Shown: one piece after another, positions 8,792-16,766 of the stretch
Layout: every line of letters begins with the position of its first letter
Numbering within the stretch: the first letter of the stretch is position 1
Origin: Proteobacteria bacterium UBA1673
GTDB lineage: Bacteria > Pseudomonadota > Gammaproteobacteria > Comchoanobacterales > Comchoanobacteraceae
Length of the DNA stretch: 38,272 nucleotides
Assembly: GCA_002320385.1 (NCBI GenBank)
Contig: DCKN01000009.1
Span: 1 to 38,272, forward strand
Direction of reading: 5' to 3'
Notes under the pieces: model-generated
The model's input: only the letters and a program-made list of their open reading frames with translations
What the model was told of the DNA's origin: nothing
The model's database searches: none
Translations under genes and position numbers: made by a program

Positions 8792-9231
8792 TAACCACCG
8801 ATATTGATATAAAAAAATATCTTCCGCACCGATATCCTTTTTTGCTTGTTGACAAAGTAATTAGCGTTAATAGCGATGAAATCAAAGCAATTAAAAATGT
8901 TTCATATAATGAACCGTATTTTCAAGGACATTTTCCTCATGAGCCTATCATGCCGGCAGTATTAATCATAGAGTCATTGGCACAAGCCACTGCACTACAT
9001 GCGTTTACTACAAATGATAAGACGCCACATGAAGGCCATGACGTCTATTTAACAGGGGTTAGTAAAGCAGCCTTTAAGCACCCCGTGCGACCAGGTGATG
9101 TTCTGACGTTACACGCTAAAATAAGCGCGAGCAAGCTATCGTTTTATCGGTACGAATGTCGTGCTTATGTTGGAGAGAAATTGGCTTGTAGTACGATGAT
9201 AACAAGCGTCCATAGGAATCGAAATGACTGA
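8788..9231 (+). CDS. fabZ: 3-hydroxyacyl-ACP dehydratase FabZ
   Basis: FabZ dehydrates 3-hydroxyacyl-ACP in fatty acid elongation and so competes with LpxA and LpxD for hydroxyacyl-ACP, which explains the linkage. I chose ATG 8788 (147 residues): it overlaps the lpxD stop, has AAAGGAG upstream and gives the family length; longer reading would need TTG 8728. Motifs are the N-terminal YLPHRYPFLLVDKV, the catalytic His in YFQGHFPHEPIMP, and the catalytic Glu in IESLAQA, in a hot-dog fold. The end of the gene overlaps lpxA by 8 nt. Confidence 0.95.
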   Translation: MITTDIDIKKYLPHRYPFLLVDKVISVNSDEIKAIKNVSYNEPYFQGHFPHEPIMPAVLIIESLAQATALHAFTTNDKTPHEGHDVYLTGVSKAAFKHPVRPGDVLTLHAKISASKLSFYRYECRAYVGEKLACSTMITSVHRNRND

Positions 9232-10060
9232 TAGTATTAATGCAACTTATAAACCAAAAATTGTTTCATCGCCATTAAGAGCACCAGAAATTCATGAAAC
9301 CTCGATTGTTGATCCACACGCTAAAGTGCACCACACAGCTAAAATCGGACCATTTTGTATTGTCGAAAAAAATGTTGAGATTGGTGAGGGGTGTCACTTA
9401 ATGTCTCATGTGGTGATCCGTGGGGATACTAAGATAGGAGAAAACAATATTTTTTATCAGTTTTCAACAATCGGAGAGGCCCCGCCCGACAAAAAGTATG
9501 CTGGAGAAAACACCAAGCTGATCATCGGCGACAATAATGTCTTCAGAGAAGCAACAACAGTGCACATCGGCACCGTGCAAGATAATAAAGAAACGGTCAT
9601 CGGTAACGGTAATTTATTCATGGCATACGTGCACATAGCGCATGATTGTCATATCGGAGACAATAACGTATTCGCAAATAATACAGCTTTAGCTGGACAT
9701 GTTAAGATTGGCCACAATGTGAATCTAGGAGGCTTTGTGAAAGTTGCGCAACATTGTCAAATCAATAATGGTGCGTTTGTTGCTGGCGATGCGAATGTTT
9801 CCAAAGATATCCCTGCCTTTATCAAGGTTGCGGCTAACCCTACGCGTCCTTTAGGTGTAAATACAGTTGGCATGAGTAGGATGGGCGCAACGCCAAATAC
9901 TCAAGCAGGTCTCAAACAGGCCTATCGGATCACTTATCAAAAGCAACTAAATCTGAAAGATGCCTTACTACAACTACGTGATCTCAATCCAGATGAGGAG
10001 GGGTATTTGGTATCTTTCATAAGCAGTATAGAGACAAGTATGCGGGGGATCCTACGCTAG
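9224..10060 (+). CDS. lpxA: UDP-N-acetylglucosamine acyltransferase
   Basis: LpxA carries out the first step of lipid A synthesis, transferring 3-hydroxyacyl from ACP to UDP-GlcNAc. The 278 residues are slightly longer than the E. coli enzyme (262) because of an extra N-terminal stretch of about 15. Hexapeptide repeats form the beta-helix, then a helical C-terminal domain follows. The catalytic pair of YVHIAHDC is present (His137 and His140, equal to E. coli His122 and His125), and His159 equals His144. The residue equal to E. coli His160 is Ala175. Gly188 sits at the E. coli Gly173 position that sets chain length, suggesting a long acyl chain. lpxB does not follow directly; it is 3.7 kb away on the other strand. 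Confidence 0.94.
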   Translation: MTDSINATYKPKIVSSPLRAPEIHETSIVDPHAKVHHTAKIGPFCIVEKNVEIGEGCHLMSHVVIRGDTKIGENNIFYQFSTIGEAPPDKKYAGENTKLIIGDNNVFREATTVHIGTVQDNKETVIGNGNLFMAYVHIAHDCHIGDNNVFANNTALAGHVKIGHNVNLGGFVKVAQHCQINNGAFVAGDANVSKDIPAFIKVAANPTRPLGVNTVGMSRMGATPNTQAGLKQAYRITYQKQLNLKDALLQLRDLNPDEEGYLVSFISSIETSMRGILR

Positions 10061-10100
10061 AGTGTAGACTAATCACTGTATGCACGACTTTAATGACTGG

Positions 10101-11375
10101 CTATTCGTTAAAATTCAACAAATCATCAGTATAACCTGGCGACAACAAAACAAAGATGTAATGTCCTTTACCTGAAACATACTCATAGAAATTGTCGCAG
10201 TAAGCAGGTACGAGTACAGATGCGGGGCTATGGACCACTTTCGTTACTAAGGTGCCAGTTTCATCGCGCATAACAACTTTCACAGTAAGACCGGTGCCAT
10301 CTAAATTATGGCCCATAAAGACTTTGAGGCTTGGTTTGGAGTGCGCATGCAGCCCCACGTGGGCTGATGCTTGCATCGAGTTGTCGGTATCAAAGCGCCG
10401 CTCAACGACATAAAAAGGAGATCGGTCGTCCAATGACTTATCCGTAAGAAGCCATCTTACGCCAGGACCTATGCCATGAAATGGTAGATGTGATGAGCAT
10501 TCGGGCACAAGGTTGTTAATCTCAACTCGCATTGAGTCAGATTTAGTATTGCCTTCAGGCGACAATATCGCTGGTATTTTTCTTGGACTATTAGTGCTTT
10601 TCGAAAGCATTTTTTTGATATGGCAAATGATCGAAGCATCGATAACCAAGGTGTCATCCTGCTCATACAGCGATGCCATGATACCAGCTACAGACTTATA
10701 ATCACAAGCAAAAGGATAATCATCGCCAAGGCAGACATCGATCATCTGAGCACCAGCATCCAAAGATGAAATCACATAAGCCAATGCAAGATTTGCCTCA
10801 TTATTTGATCGAAACCGAATAATGCCATCATAATTAGATCGAATCGTATTAATGACATGGCCAATAGCATCCGGGTGAATAATGGGATTGATGAGTTGAA
10901 TGCCTAATACGGGAATAGCTAAGCGTTGAGCGTGGATAGCAATCGCTTTAGGTAAGTTTGGGTGCATCAAAACATCAACGTCAAAAACACAATGGAGCTG
11001 TCGATTTGCTTGACGTACGAGTAAAATTGCAGATGCTATGGTATCCCAAGACTGAGTGTGATTACAAAAGTTATTAGATTGCTCAGCATCAATATGAATA
11101 ACAATATGTTGAACATTGATATTCAAAGCTTTACGGACATGGTCAATATCTAGACCAACACGTATAGCAAATTGTTGATCTGGAAATTTTCTAAACAAAT
11201 CATCCTTGCTTAATGGTGTTCCCAAATACCAATCCAATTCACCAAGATCAATGATGCTCATGCCTAGCGAGGACAGCTGCTCCACGACCGGGAGTGAGTA
11301 ATCAGTTCGACACAGTTGATTGTGGTAATGACTTATTGTGGTGTCAACCAGTTGGTATTGTTTTGAGCTACTCAT
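10101..11375 (-). CDS. Divergent HMGL-like TIM-barrel protein, possible pseudoenzyme
   Basis: The 424-residue protein resembles the pyruvate carboxyltransferase (HMGL-like) family of isopropylmalate, homocitrate and citramalate synthases. It opens with VDTTIS (10-15) where the family has DTTLRDG, then LSSLGMSIIDLG, and later LALAYVISSLDAGAQMIDV (197-214), which matches the family segment for the next barrel strands. Where the family has the metal-binding HxHND, this protein has RSNNE (189-193), and the Arg-Asp of DTTLRDG is also missing. So the metal and catalytic residues seem lost. The C-terminal 140 residues are not recognised. It starts at ATG 11375 with no obvious Shine-Dalgarno. The family call is inference from patterns; function is unknown. 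It interrupts the usual lpxA-lpxB pairing. Confidence 0.6.
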   Translation of the reverse strand: MSSSKQYQLVDTTISHYHNQLCRTDYSLPVVEQLSSLGMSIIDLGELDWYLGTPLSKDDLFRKFPDQQFAIRVGLDIDHVRKALNINVQHIVIHIDAEQSNNFCNHTQSWDTIASAILLVRQANRQLHCVFDVDVLMHPNLPKAIAIHAQRLAIPVLGIQLINPIIHPDAIGHVINTIRSNYDGIIRFRSNNEANLALAYVISSLDAGAQMIDVCLGDDYPFACDYKSVAGIMASLYEQDDTLVIDASIICHIKKMLSKSTNSPRKIPAILSPEGNTKSDSMRVEINNLVPECSSHLPFHGIGPGVRWLLTDKSLDDRSPFYVVERRFDTDNSMQASAHVGLHAHSKPSLKVFMGHNLDGTGLTVKVVMRDETGTLVTKVVHSPASVLVPAYCDNFYEYVSGKGHYIFVLLSPGYTDDLLNFNE

Positions 11376-11483
11376 GCAGCGATCTAGTCAGTGATTAGTA
11401 ACGTCTTATAGACTGTAATACTAGACTTTTCACGTTTTTTTTATAGATCAATGCTTGCTGATGCATCACCACAAAAAGAAAAT

Positions 11484-11516
11484 AAAAAAACAGCTATGTG
11501 AAGCAGTATGCCTGCT
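11484..11516 (-). terminator. Weak terminator-like hairpin after the slipin gene
   Basis: Read on the minus strand, a short AGCAG/CTGCT stem (11512-11516 with 11502-11506, 5-nt loop) lies about 45 nt after the slipin stop. A run of seven T follows about 11 nt later. The stem is short and separated from the T-run, so the call is weak. Confidence 0.3.
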
Positions 11517-11559
11517 AATAAGCAATAAACCAGTGATGCAGGATAAACACTTACCGAGG

Positions 11560-12330
11560 CTATTTTGATTTCTCATCTTTTGTCGTGGCTTGAACGATTT
11601 TCTGGAATCCTTCAACAAAGTTCATCGGTATCGGGAATAATACCGTCGATGATTTATGGTCAGTGATCTCACTAACAGTCTGTAGGTAGCGTAGTTGTAT
11701 TGCCTGAGGCTCCTTAGATAGTATGGTTGCTGCTTCGGAGATCTTTTTAGCAGCTTGCTCCTCACCCTCTGCAAGGATAACTTTCGCCCGTCTTGTTCTC
11801 TCTGCTTCAGCTTGTTTAGCCATTGCGCGAACCATGGTCTCATCAAGGTCAACATCTTTTATCTCTACCGCTGTGACTTTTACGCCCCATGGGTCAGTCT
11901 GCTCATCAAGTGTTTTTTGCATCTCATGATTGAGTTTATCTCTTTCGGATAGTATCTGGTCTAGGTCGTGCTGACCTAATATAGCCCTGAGGCTTGTTTG
12001 TGCAAGCTGGCTAGTTGCGTCATAGTAGTTTTCGACTTGAATGACTGCATTCTTAGGATCCATGACCCTAAAATAAACAACAGCATTAACTTTAGTAGTA
12101 ACATTATCTTTTGTGATGATATCTTGAGTAGGAACATCCATTACAACCGTACGTAAGTCAACGCGTACCATTTCTTGTAATCCACGAATGACGATAATCA
12201 ATCCTGGCCCCTTCACACGCCAAAAGCGACCTAGAGTAAAAATGACGCCTCGCTCATATTCTTTCAAAATATGAATAAACGAGAGTAGGAACATAATAAT
12301 GACAATGAGTGCAAAAAATAAAAATTCCAT
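11560..12330 (-). CDS. SPFH/stomatin-family membrane protein (slipin)
   Basis: Slipins are SPFH-domain proteins that oligomerise at the membrane; their bacterial partners are NfeD proteins. The 256 residues start with one hydrophobic segment (about 2-21), then the signature EYERGVIFTLGRF and the SPFH core with VRVDLRTVVMDVPTQDIITKD in sequence, and a basic helical part AKQAEAERTRRAKVILAEGE typical of stomatins. AAGGAGA stands upstream of the ATG. The gene lies 14 nt after nfeD on the same strand, so the two form an operon, the usual NfeD/slipin pairing. The exact role (membrane microdomains, protease control) is not settled for this family. Confidence 0.93.
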   Translation of the reverse strand: MEFLFFALIVIIMFLLSFIHILKEYERGVIFTLGRFWRVKGPGLIIVIRGLQEMVRVDLRTVVMDVPTQDIITKDNVTTKVNAVVYFRVMDPKNAVIQVENYYDATSQLAQTSLRAILGQHDLDQILSERDKLNHEMQKTLDEQTDPWGVKVTAVEIKDVDLDETMVRAMAKQAEAERTRRAKVILAEGEEQAAKKISEAATILSKEPQAIQLRYLQTVSEITDHKSSTVLFPIPMNFVEGFQKIVQATTKDEKSK

Positions 12331-12344
12331 AATAAAATATCTCC

Positions 12345-13736
12345 TTACAATGAACGTGACTCGTTATCGGGTTTGACCACAAGTTTAATCCCGCGAACTT
12401 CAGTAACGATGACCCGCTGACGTGATTTGATAGGCGTTGCTGCCGTCGCAGTAAACACCGATCCATCACATTCAATTTGGCCGGTCTCCTGAAAATCTGT
12501 GACGGCAATACCTCTTTTACCGATCATCCCACCACTACCTGTGATTTGTCTTTGGCGCAGCGAATTGACAACAAAGTTTGCGATGATAGAAAGAATAGTT
12601 GCGCTGAGTATGGCCATGACGCCGATGATAACTTTACTAACACTATAGACAGGATAGAGGGTATCGAGAAGAAAAACTGATCCAACAATAAAGGCAATAA
12701 AGCCACCAATACCAAACAAGCCATAGCTGGTGACGAATGTCTCGGCGACAATCAGTATAATGCCAAGGATAAGCAAGAATAGTCCAGCATAATTGAGTGG
12801 TAATAGATGAAGGCCATATCCAGCCAATATTAAGCATATAGCCCCAAGAATTCCAGGGAACAAAGCCCCGGGGCTATACAGCTCAAAAAGCACCCCATAG
12901 ATACCTGCAATTAATAATATATAAGTCACGTTAGGATTCGTAATAATACTCAGAAAATCATAGCGCCAGTTTGGCTCTAGAGGGATAATTTGTTTTCCAG
13001 AAGTACTGAGTGTAATGGGTTTACCCGCTACCGTTAATTTATAGCCATGAAGTTGTTTAAGCAGTGCTTTGAGGTCCGGACTAATAAAGTTAATGATGCC
13101 GTTTTTCAAAGCCTCCTGTGCAGAAAAAGATGACCCTTTCGTAATCATTTCTACGCCCAATTCGGCATTTCTTTGGTTTACTTCAGCGAGTGATCGCATG
13201 TATGCAGTGAGGTCTTCAATTATTTTTGTTTGAGCCGTTGACACAGGTGAACTATCTGCCGGTTTATCAGCATCAGAGGTCCCGTTTTCACCATCGCTAG
13301 GGGTATTGGGTAGAGGGGTATCAGAGCCGATTGGGAGCGGCGACGCAGCACCGATATTGGTTCCCGGCGCCATGCTCGCCACATGCGCTGCGTAGACCAA
13401 GAACGCACCTGCACTTGCAGCGTTAGCACCAGATGGGGCAACATATACAGCGACTGGCGCCTTAGAATTCAGAATAAGCTGCGTCATTTCCCGCATTGAG
13501 GATGCAAGGCCCCCAGGCGTATCAAGTTTAACGATGATGAGATGAGCATTTCTACTATTGGCCTTTTCAAGAGAAACCTTGAGATAATCGTAGCTAGCCG
13601 GACCGATTGCTGCATCGATGTTAACAAGATAAATAGCCGACTTCGTTACAGCCTGGATATTGAACACGGCTGTTGATAACAGCACGACCAGCATCATGAC
13701 GAGGCGACAGATAAATTTTCTAGTGATGCCGAACAT
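12345..13736 (-). CDS. nfeD: NfeD-family membrane-bound ClpP-class protease
   Basis: Long NfeD proteins have a periplasmic ClpP-like serine protease domain, several membrane helices and a cytoplasmic OB-fold NfeD domain. Here a signal-anchor (about 10-29) is followed by the protease domain with LDTPGGLASSMREM (71-84) and the nucleophile Ser108 in ANAASAGAF. A Pro/Ser/Asp-rich low-complexity insert covers about 138-168. Four to five hydrophobic helices follow (about 265-390), then the OB-fold (GMIGKRGIAV to the end). The general-base Lys seen in characterised members seems to be Glu196. It precedes the slipin gene by 14 nt. Total length, 463, is normal. Confidence 0.9.
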   Translation of the reverse strand: MFGITRKFICRLVMMLVVLLSTAVFNIQAVTKSAIYLVNIDAAIGPASYDYLKVSLEKANSRNAHLIIVKLDTPGGLASSMREMTQLILNSKAPVAVYVAPSGANAASAGAFLVYAAHVASMAPGTNIGAASPLPIGSDTPLPNTPSDGENGTSDADKPADSSPVSTAQTKIIEDLTAYMRSLAEVNQRNAELGVEMITKGSSFSAQEALKNGIINFISPDLKALLKQLHGYKLTVAGKPITLSTSGKQIIPLEPNWRYDFLSIITNPNVTYILLIAGIYGVLFELYSPGALFPGILGAICLILAGYGLHLLPLNYAGLFLLILGIILIVAETFVTSYGLFGIGGFIAFIVGSVFLLDTLYPVYSVSKVIIGVMAILSATILSIIANFVVNSLRQRQITGSGGMIGKRGIAVTDFQETGQIECDGSVFTATAATPIKSRQRVIVTEVRGIKLVVKPDNESRSL

Positions 13737-13799
13737 AACAGAAATAATGACCAGTAATTAACAATACCATCATCATGCTAAACCATCATGAGGATGAGG

Positions 13800-14924
13800 T
13801 CAAGTGTCCTGGATCAGTGCAAATGCAATATCTTCAATCGCATAGCAGTCATTATGCTGCAAAAGCTGATTTTTCATCTGACTAAGAGAAGCAAGTTGCG
13901 CTTTTCGATACTCGCCTTCGGATAAAAGTTTGTCGATCTCTTCGGCGATATTCTGCGGTTGACACTGCGATTGGATTAACTCTACGACTGCTCGACGATT
14001 CAAAATCAAGTTGGGAAGACTATACAATGACACGGTAGCCAAACTTTTAGCAATCCAGTAAGTTAGCCAGTGGCAGCGGTATATCACAACCATAGGAACA
14101 CATAGCATTCCACATTCAAATGCAGCTGTGCCTGAGCAGACAATCGCAGCCCGAGCGGCTTGAAGCATCGACGTTTGGTGCTCAGTGACTATTTGCAAAG
14201 GCGGCGAGCACTCACAAGAGCGTATAGTTCGCTCAATTAATGGTAAAAGAGTTGGCGTTGCGCAGAGTAATTTAAATTTCAGATTAGGGTGCAAAGACAA
14301 TAAGAGTTGACACGCTTGCAACATTGTCGGTAAACAGGAGCGGATCTCCTGTTGCCGGCTACCAGGCAATAAAGCAACGTACGGATCACCTGGGGCACAT
14401 AAATCATTCGGTATTTTATCAATAAAGGGATGTTTCGCTAATTTAACAGGGCAATCATGATCCTTGAAAAAGTCATATTCAAATGGATACAAAGGGGCAA
14501 CAGATGTACAAAACGCAAGTATTTTTTGAAGTCTATTTCTTCGCCAGGCCCACACCTTAGGTGGCACATAATACAAGACTTTGATTTTAAGCTTGTGTGC
14601 AATTTGGGCAACACGAAGGTTAAGTTCAGCGTAATCAATAAGAATAATTAAGTCTGGACGACGTGCCTTGAGTTGTGACTCTATCCGAGTCATGAGTGTT
14701 CTGTAATGTGATAAATGACCCAGGACATCCCAAATCCCCATGACCTTTTTGGGATGGCAGTGAGACCATTGCTCCAAGCCTGCATGATGCGCATCTGAAC
14801 CAGAGATACCACTAAAGGAAATGTCAGAATGCTTTTTCTTAAAGCCTCTGATTAGGTCTGCAGCATAGATATCTCCGGAGTGCTCCCCAGAGATCACAGC
14901 AATCGAACGCTTTTTTTTGTCCAT
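13800..14924 (-). CDS. lpxB: Lipid-A-disaccharide synthase
   Basis: LpxB joins UDP-2,3-diacylglucosamine and lipid X to form the disaccharide of lipid A at the cytoplasmic face of the inner membrane. It is a GT-B glycosyltransferase of family GT19. The 374 residues match the E. coli length (382). Motifs are SGEHSGD (about 12-18), YVPPKVWAWR (about 117-126), LPGSRQQEI (about 189-197) and the donor-site CSGTAAFECGMLCVPMVV. The start ATG is preceded by GGCGGA. The gene is separated from lpxA and inverted, whereas gammaproteobacteria usually have lpxA-lpxB in tandem; it now heads a possible lpxB-nfeD-slipin transcript (63-nt gap). Confidence 0.95.
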   Translation of the reverse strand: MDKKKRSIAVISGEHSGDIYAADLIRGFKKKHSDISFSGISGSDAHHAGLEQWSHCHPKKVMGIWDVLGHLSHYRTLMTRIESQLKARRPDLIILIDYAELNLRVAQIAHKLKIKVLYYVPPKVWAWRRNRLQKILAFCTSVAPLYPFEYDFFKDHDCPVKLAKHPFIDKIPNDLCAPGDPYVALLPGSRQQEIRSCLPTMLQACQLLLSLHPNLKFKLLCATPTLLPLIERTIRSCECSPPLQIVTEHQTSMLQAARAAIVCSGTAAFECGMLCVPMVVIYRCHWLTYWIAKSLATVSLYSLPNLILNRRAVVELIQSQCQPQNIAEEIDKLLSEGEYRKAQLASLSQMKNQLLQHNDCYAIEDIAFALIQDT

Positions 14925-15096
14925 GGTTTCCGCCTTTAGATTAGGATATTGCCAGTGCCAATGATGAAATCATTAGCCCAAACGTCTAAGCTGTAAGTTT
15001 ACACTGAGTTTATTTGAAGCTGCAAGCGCTTAGCGGAAATTACTTGCTTAGCTTACAATGGTGATGGCCATTAAAGACTTAACGACTGATGCGGGA

Positions 15097-15765
15097 TCAC
15101 AGTCCTAGCGCGGTGATTAAATCCAACGGCTGTTGGAGCTGAAACTTGAGGCGCGATACGTCAATCTCATCGATATCTCCATAGCCATAATCAACCCAAG
15201 CCATATCGATTTTACTTCGCTCAGCAAAATAAAAATCCACTGCAGTATCGCCAACCATAAGGAAGTCCGATAATGAAAAGTCAGGATAGGAGGGAGCGAT
15301 TTCGTGAGTAAATAGCCTCGGATCTGGTTTTGGCGGAAAGCGAGATGACTCACCATAAATATGATCAAAAAAATCGGTACAATTTAAAGATTGCAACGAT
15401 CGATTGATCGACATCGCAGATTTATTACTGACAACTAAGCATAGAATGCCGGCTTGTTGGATGGTTTGCAGCACCGTTTGCACTTCGGGATAAAGTTTCA
15501 ATTTAGAAACATCAGTTGAAGCATATACATTGCGGTAATAATCACACAAAGTATCCAGCTCTGATAAATCATAATCTCTCAAACTGGGATCAAGCAGCAA
15601 GAAAGAGTCAATCAAATTTGGACTTTGTTTACACATGTTAGAAACATCAGCTAGCGAGGGCTTTTTTCGTCCAAAGTGATCAAACGTGCGACACATGGAT
15701 TCATAAGTTGTCGCGATCGATGAACACAAAGTGCCATCAAAATCAAAAATAATTACTTTGTACAT
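15097..15765 (-). CDS. HAD-superfamily phosphatase, phosphoglycolate phosphatase-like
   Basis: A 222-residue HAD hydrolase of the Gph/beta-phosphoglucomutase type. Motif I is FDFDGTLCSS with nucleophile Asp8 and Asp10. A helical cap follows (about residues 18-85), then motif II VVSNKS (about 114-119), motif III Lys in PPKPDPRL, and motif IV MVGDTAVDF with the acidic pair. The enzyme likely removes phosphate from a small metabolite such as 2-phosphoglycolate, but substrate specificity cannot be read from sequence. There is no clear Shine-Dalgarno before the ATG. It is divergent from rnhB (about 160 nt between the starts), so promoters for both lie in that gap. Confidence 0.9.
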   Translation of the reverse strand: MYKVIIFDFDGTLCSSIATTYESMCRTFDHFGRKKPSLADVSNMCKQSPNLIDSFLLLDPSLRDYDLSELDTLCDYYRNVYASTDVSKLKLYPEVQTVLQTIQQAGILCLVVSNKSAMSINRSLQSLNCTDFFDHIYGESSRFPPKPDPRLFTHEIAPSYPDFSLSDFLMVGDTAVDFYFAERSKIDMAWVDYGYGDIDEIDVSRLKFQLQQPLDLITALGL

Positions 15766-15928
15766 TGCAAAACTAAATTTTCATGTGAGTAAGAAATTAC
15801 CGCAAACAGACAGATAAGGCAAATTAAAGAATTGATCCAGATATGACGCAACGACCCCTTATTAGTCGACAGCTCCTAAGAAATACTTTAATATTTTAGT
15901 GAAAATGATGGCACTAAAAGGAATGTAT

Positions 15929-16522
15929 ATGATCAATACTAATCGAGTAATTGGAATTGATGAGGTTGGTAGAGGATGCCTAGCTGGGCCAGTATGCGCT
16001 GCGGGAATCATCATCAGTGAAGATAGCCTAGGGGAATTGTCAGTCAATGATTCTAAAAAAATGACACCTCGAGCCAGGGAGACAGTAGTTACCGAGATTA
16101 TTCAGAGAGCATCAGCATGGAGTATAGGCATTGCTTCAGTTGAAGAGATAGATCAAATGAATATTTTACAAGCAACACTGCTTGCAATGCGTCGAGTTGT
16201 GCAGTTCTGCCCTGAAAAACCAAGCTACGCATATGTCGACGGACGAGACGATCCAGGTCTTGGGATGTCTACAAAAACAGTGATTCAGGGAGATGCCAAT
16301 GTGCCAATTATTGCGTGTGCGAGCATTATCGCCAAGGTCTTTAGGGATAAGTTAATGCAAGCTTATGCCGATGAGTATCCAGGGTATGGCCTTGAAAAAC
16401 ACATGGGATATGGTACAAAAAAACATCTTGATGCATTGGCTACACTCGGGGTAACACCCATCCATCGTAAAAGTTTCAAGCCTGTTGCCACGTGTTTACG
16501 AAACGAAGCGTCGGTGCGTTAA
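15929..16522 (+). CDS. rnhB: Ribonuclease HII
   Basis: RNase HII cuts RNA in RNA-DNA hybrids and removes single misincorporated ribonucleotides from DNA. I chose ATG 15929 (197 residues, as in E. coli with 198): AAAGGA lies 6 nt upstream, and the frame upstream to GTG 15899 adds residues not usual in the family. The catalytic residues are visible: GIDEVGRG with Asp11 and Glu12, the Asp of YVDGRDD, and the Asp of ASIIAKVFRD. The YGLEKHMGYGTKKHLDAL motif is also conserved. In related bacteria rnhB lies between lpxB and dnaE, the same neighbours as here but with insertions. Confidence 0.94.
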   Translation: MINTNRVIGIDEVGRGCLAGPVCAAGIIISEDSLGELSVNDSKKMTPRARETVVTEIIQRASAWSIGIASVEEIDQMNILQATLLAMRRVVQFCPEKPSYAYVDGRDDPGLGMSTKTVIQGDANVPIIACASIIAKVFRDKLMQAYADEYPGYGLEKHMGYGTKKHLDALATLGVTPIHRKSFKPVATCLRNEASVR

Positions 16523-16766
16523 TCGCTGACGCCATCAACTAAAAAATAATGTTGCTTCGAACATATAGCAGTTTGCCGGTATAGCATAATCAAATGACCT
16601 TTACTATCTGTTAGGATGAAGCAAGAGCGGTACAGACGTCAATGACGAGCCTAAACGTTAATTTGTTACGCACTAAATCTTAAAAATCCGACTAGATTAA
16701 AACATCTAGTTGTAGCGTCATAAAATATTATGTAATATTAAATATCTGTTAAATTAAAAGAGTTTC
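16523..16766. other. Gap before the first flippase gene, with two inverted repeats
   Basis: No ORF is seen. Two symmetric elements stand out: ACTAGAT (16691-16697) with ATCTAGT (16704-16710), and an AT-rich palindrome AATATTA-TG-TAATATT (16724-16739) about 28 nt before the flippase start. Neither is followed by a T-run, so an operator or promoter role is more likely than termination. This is inference. Confidence 0.35.
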
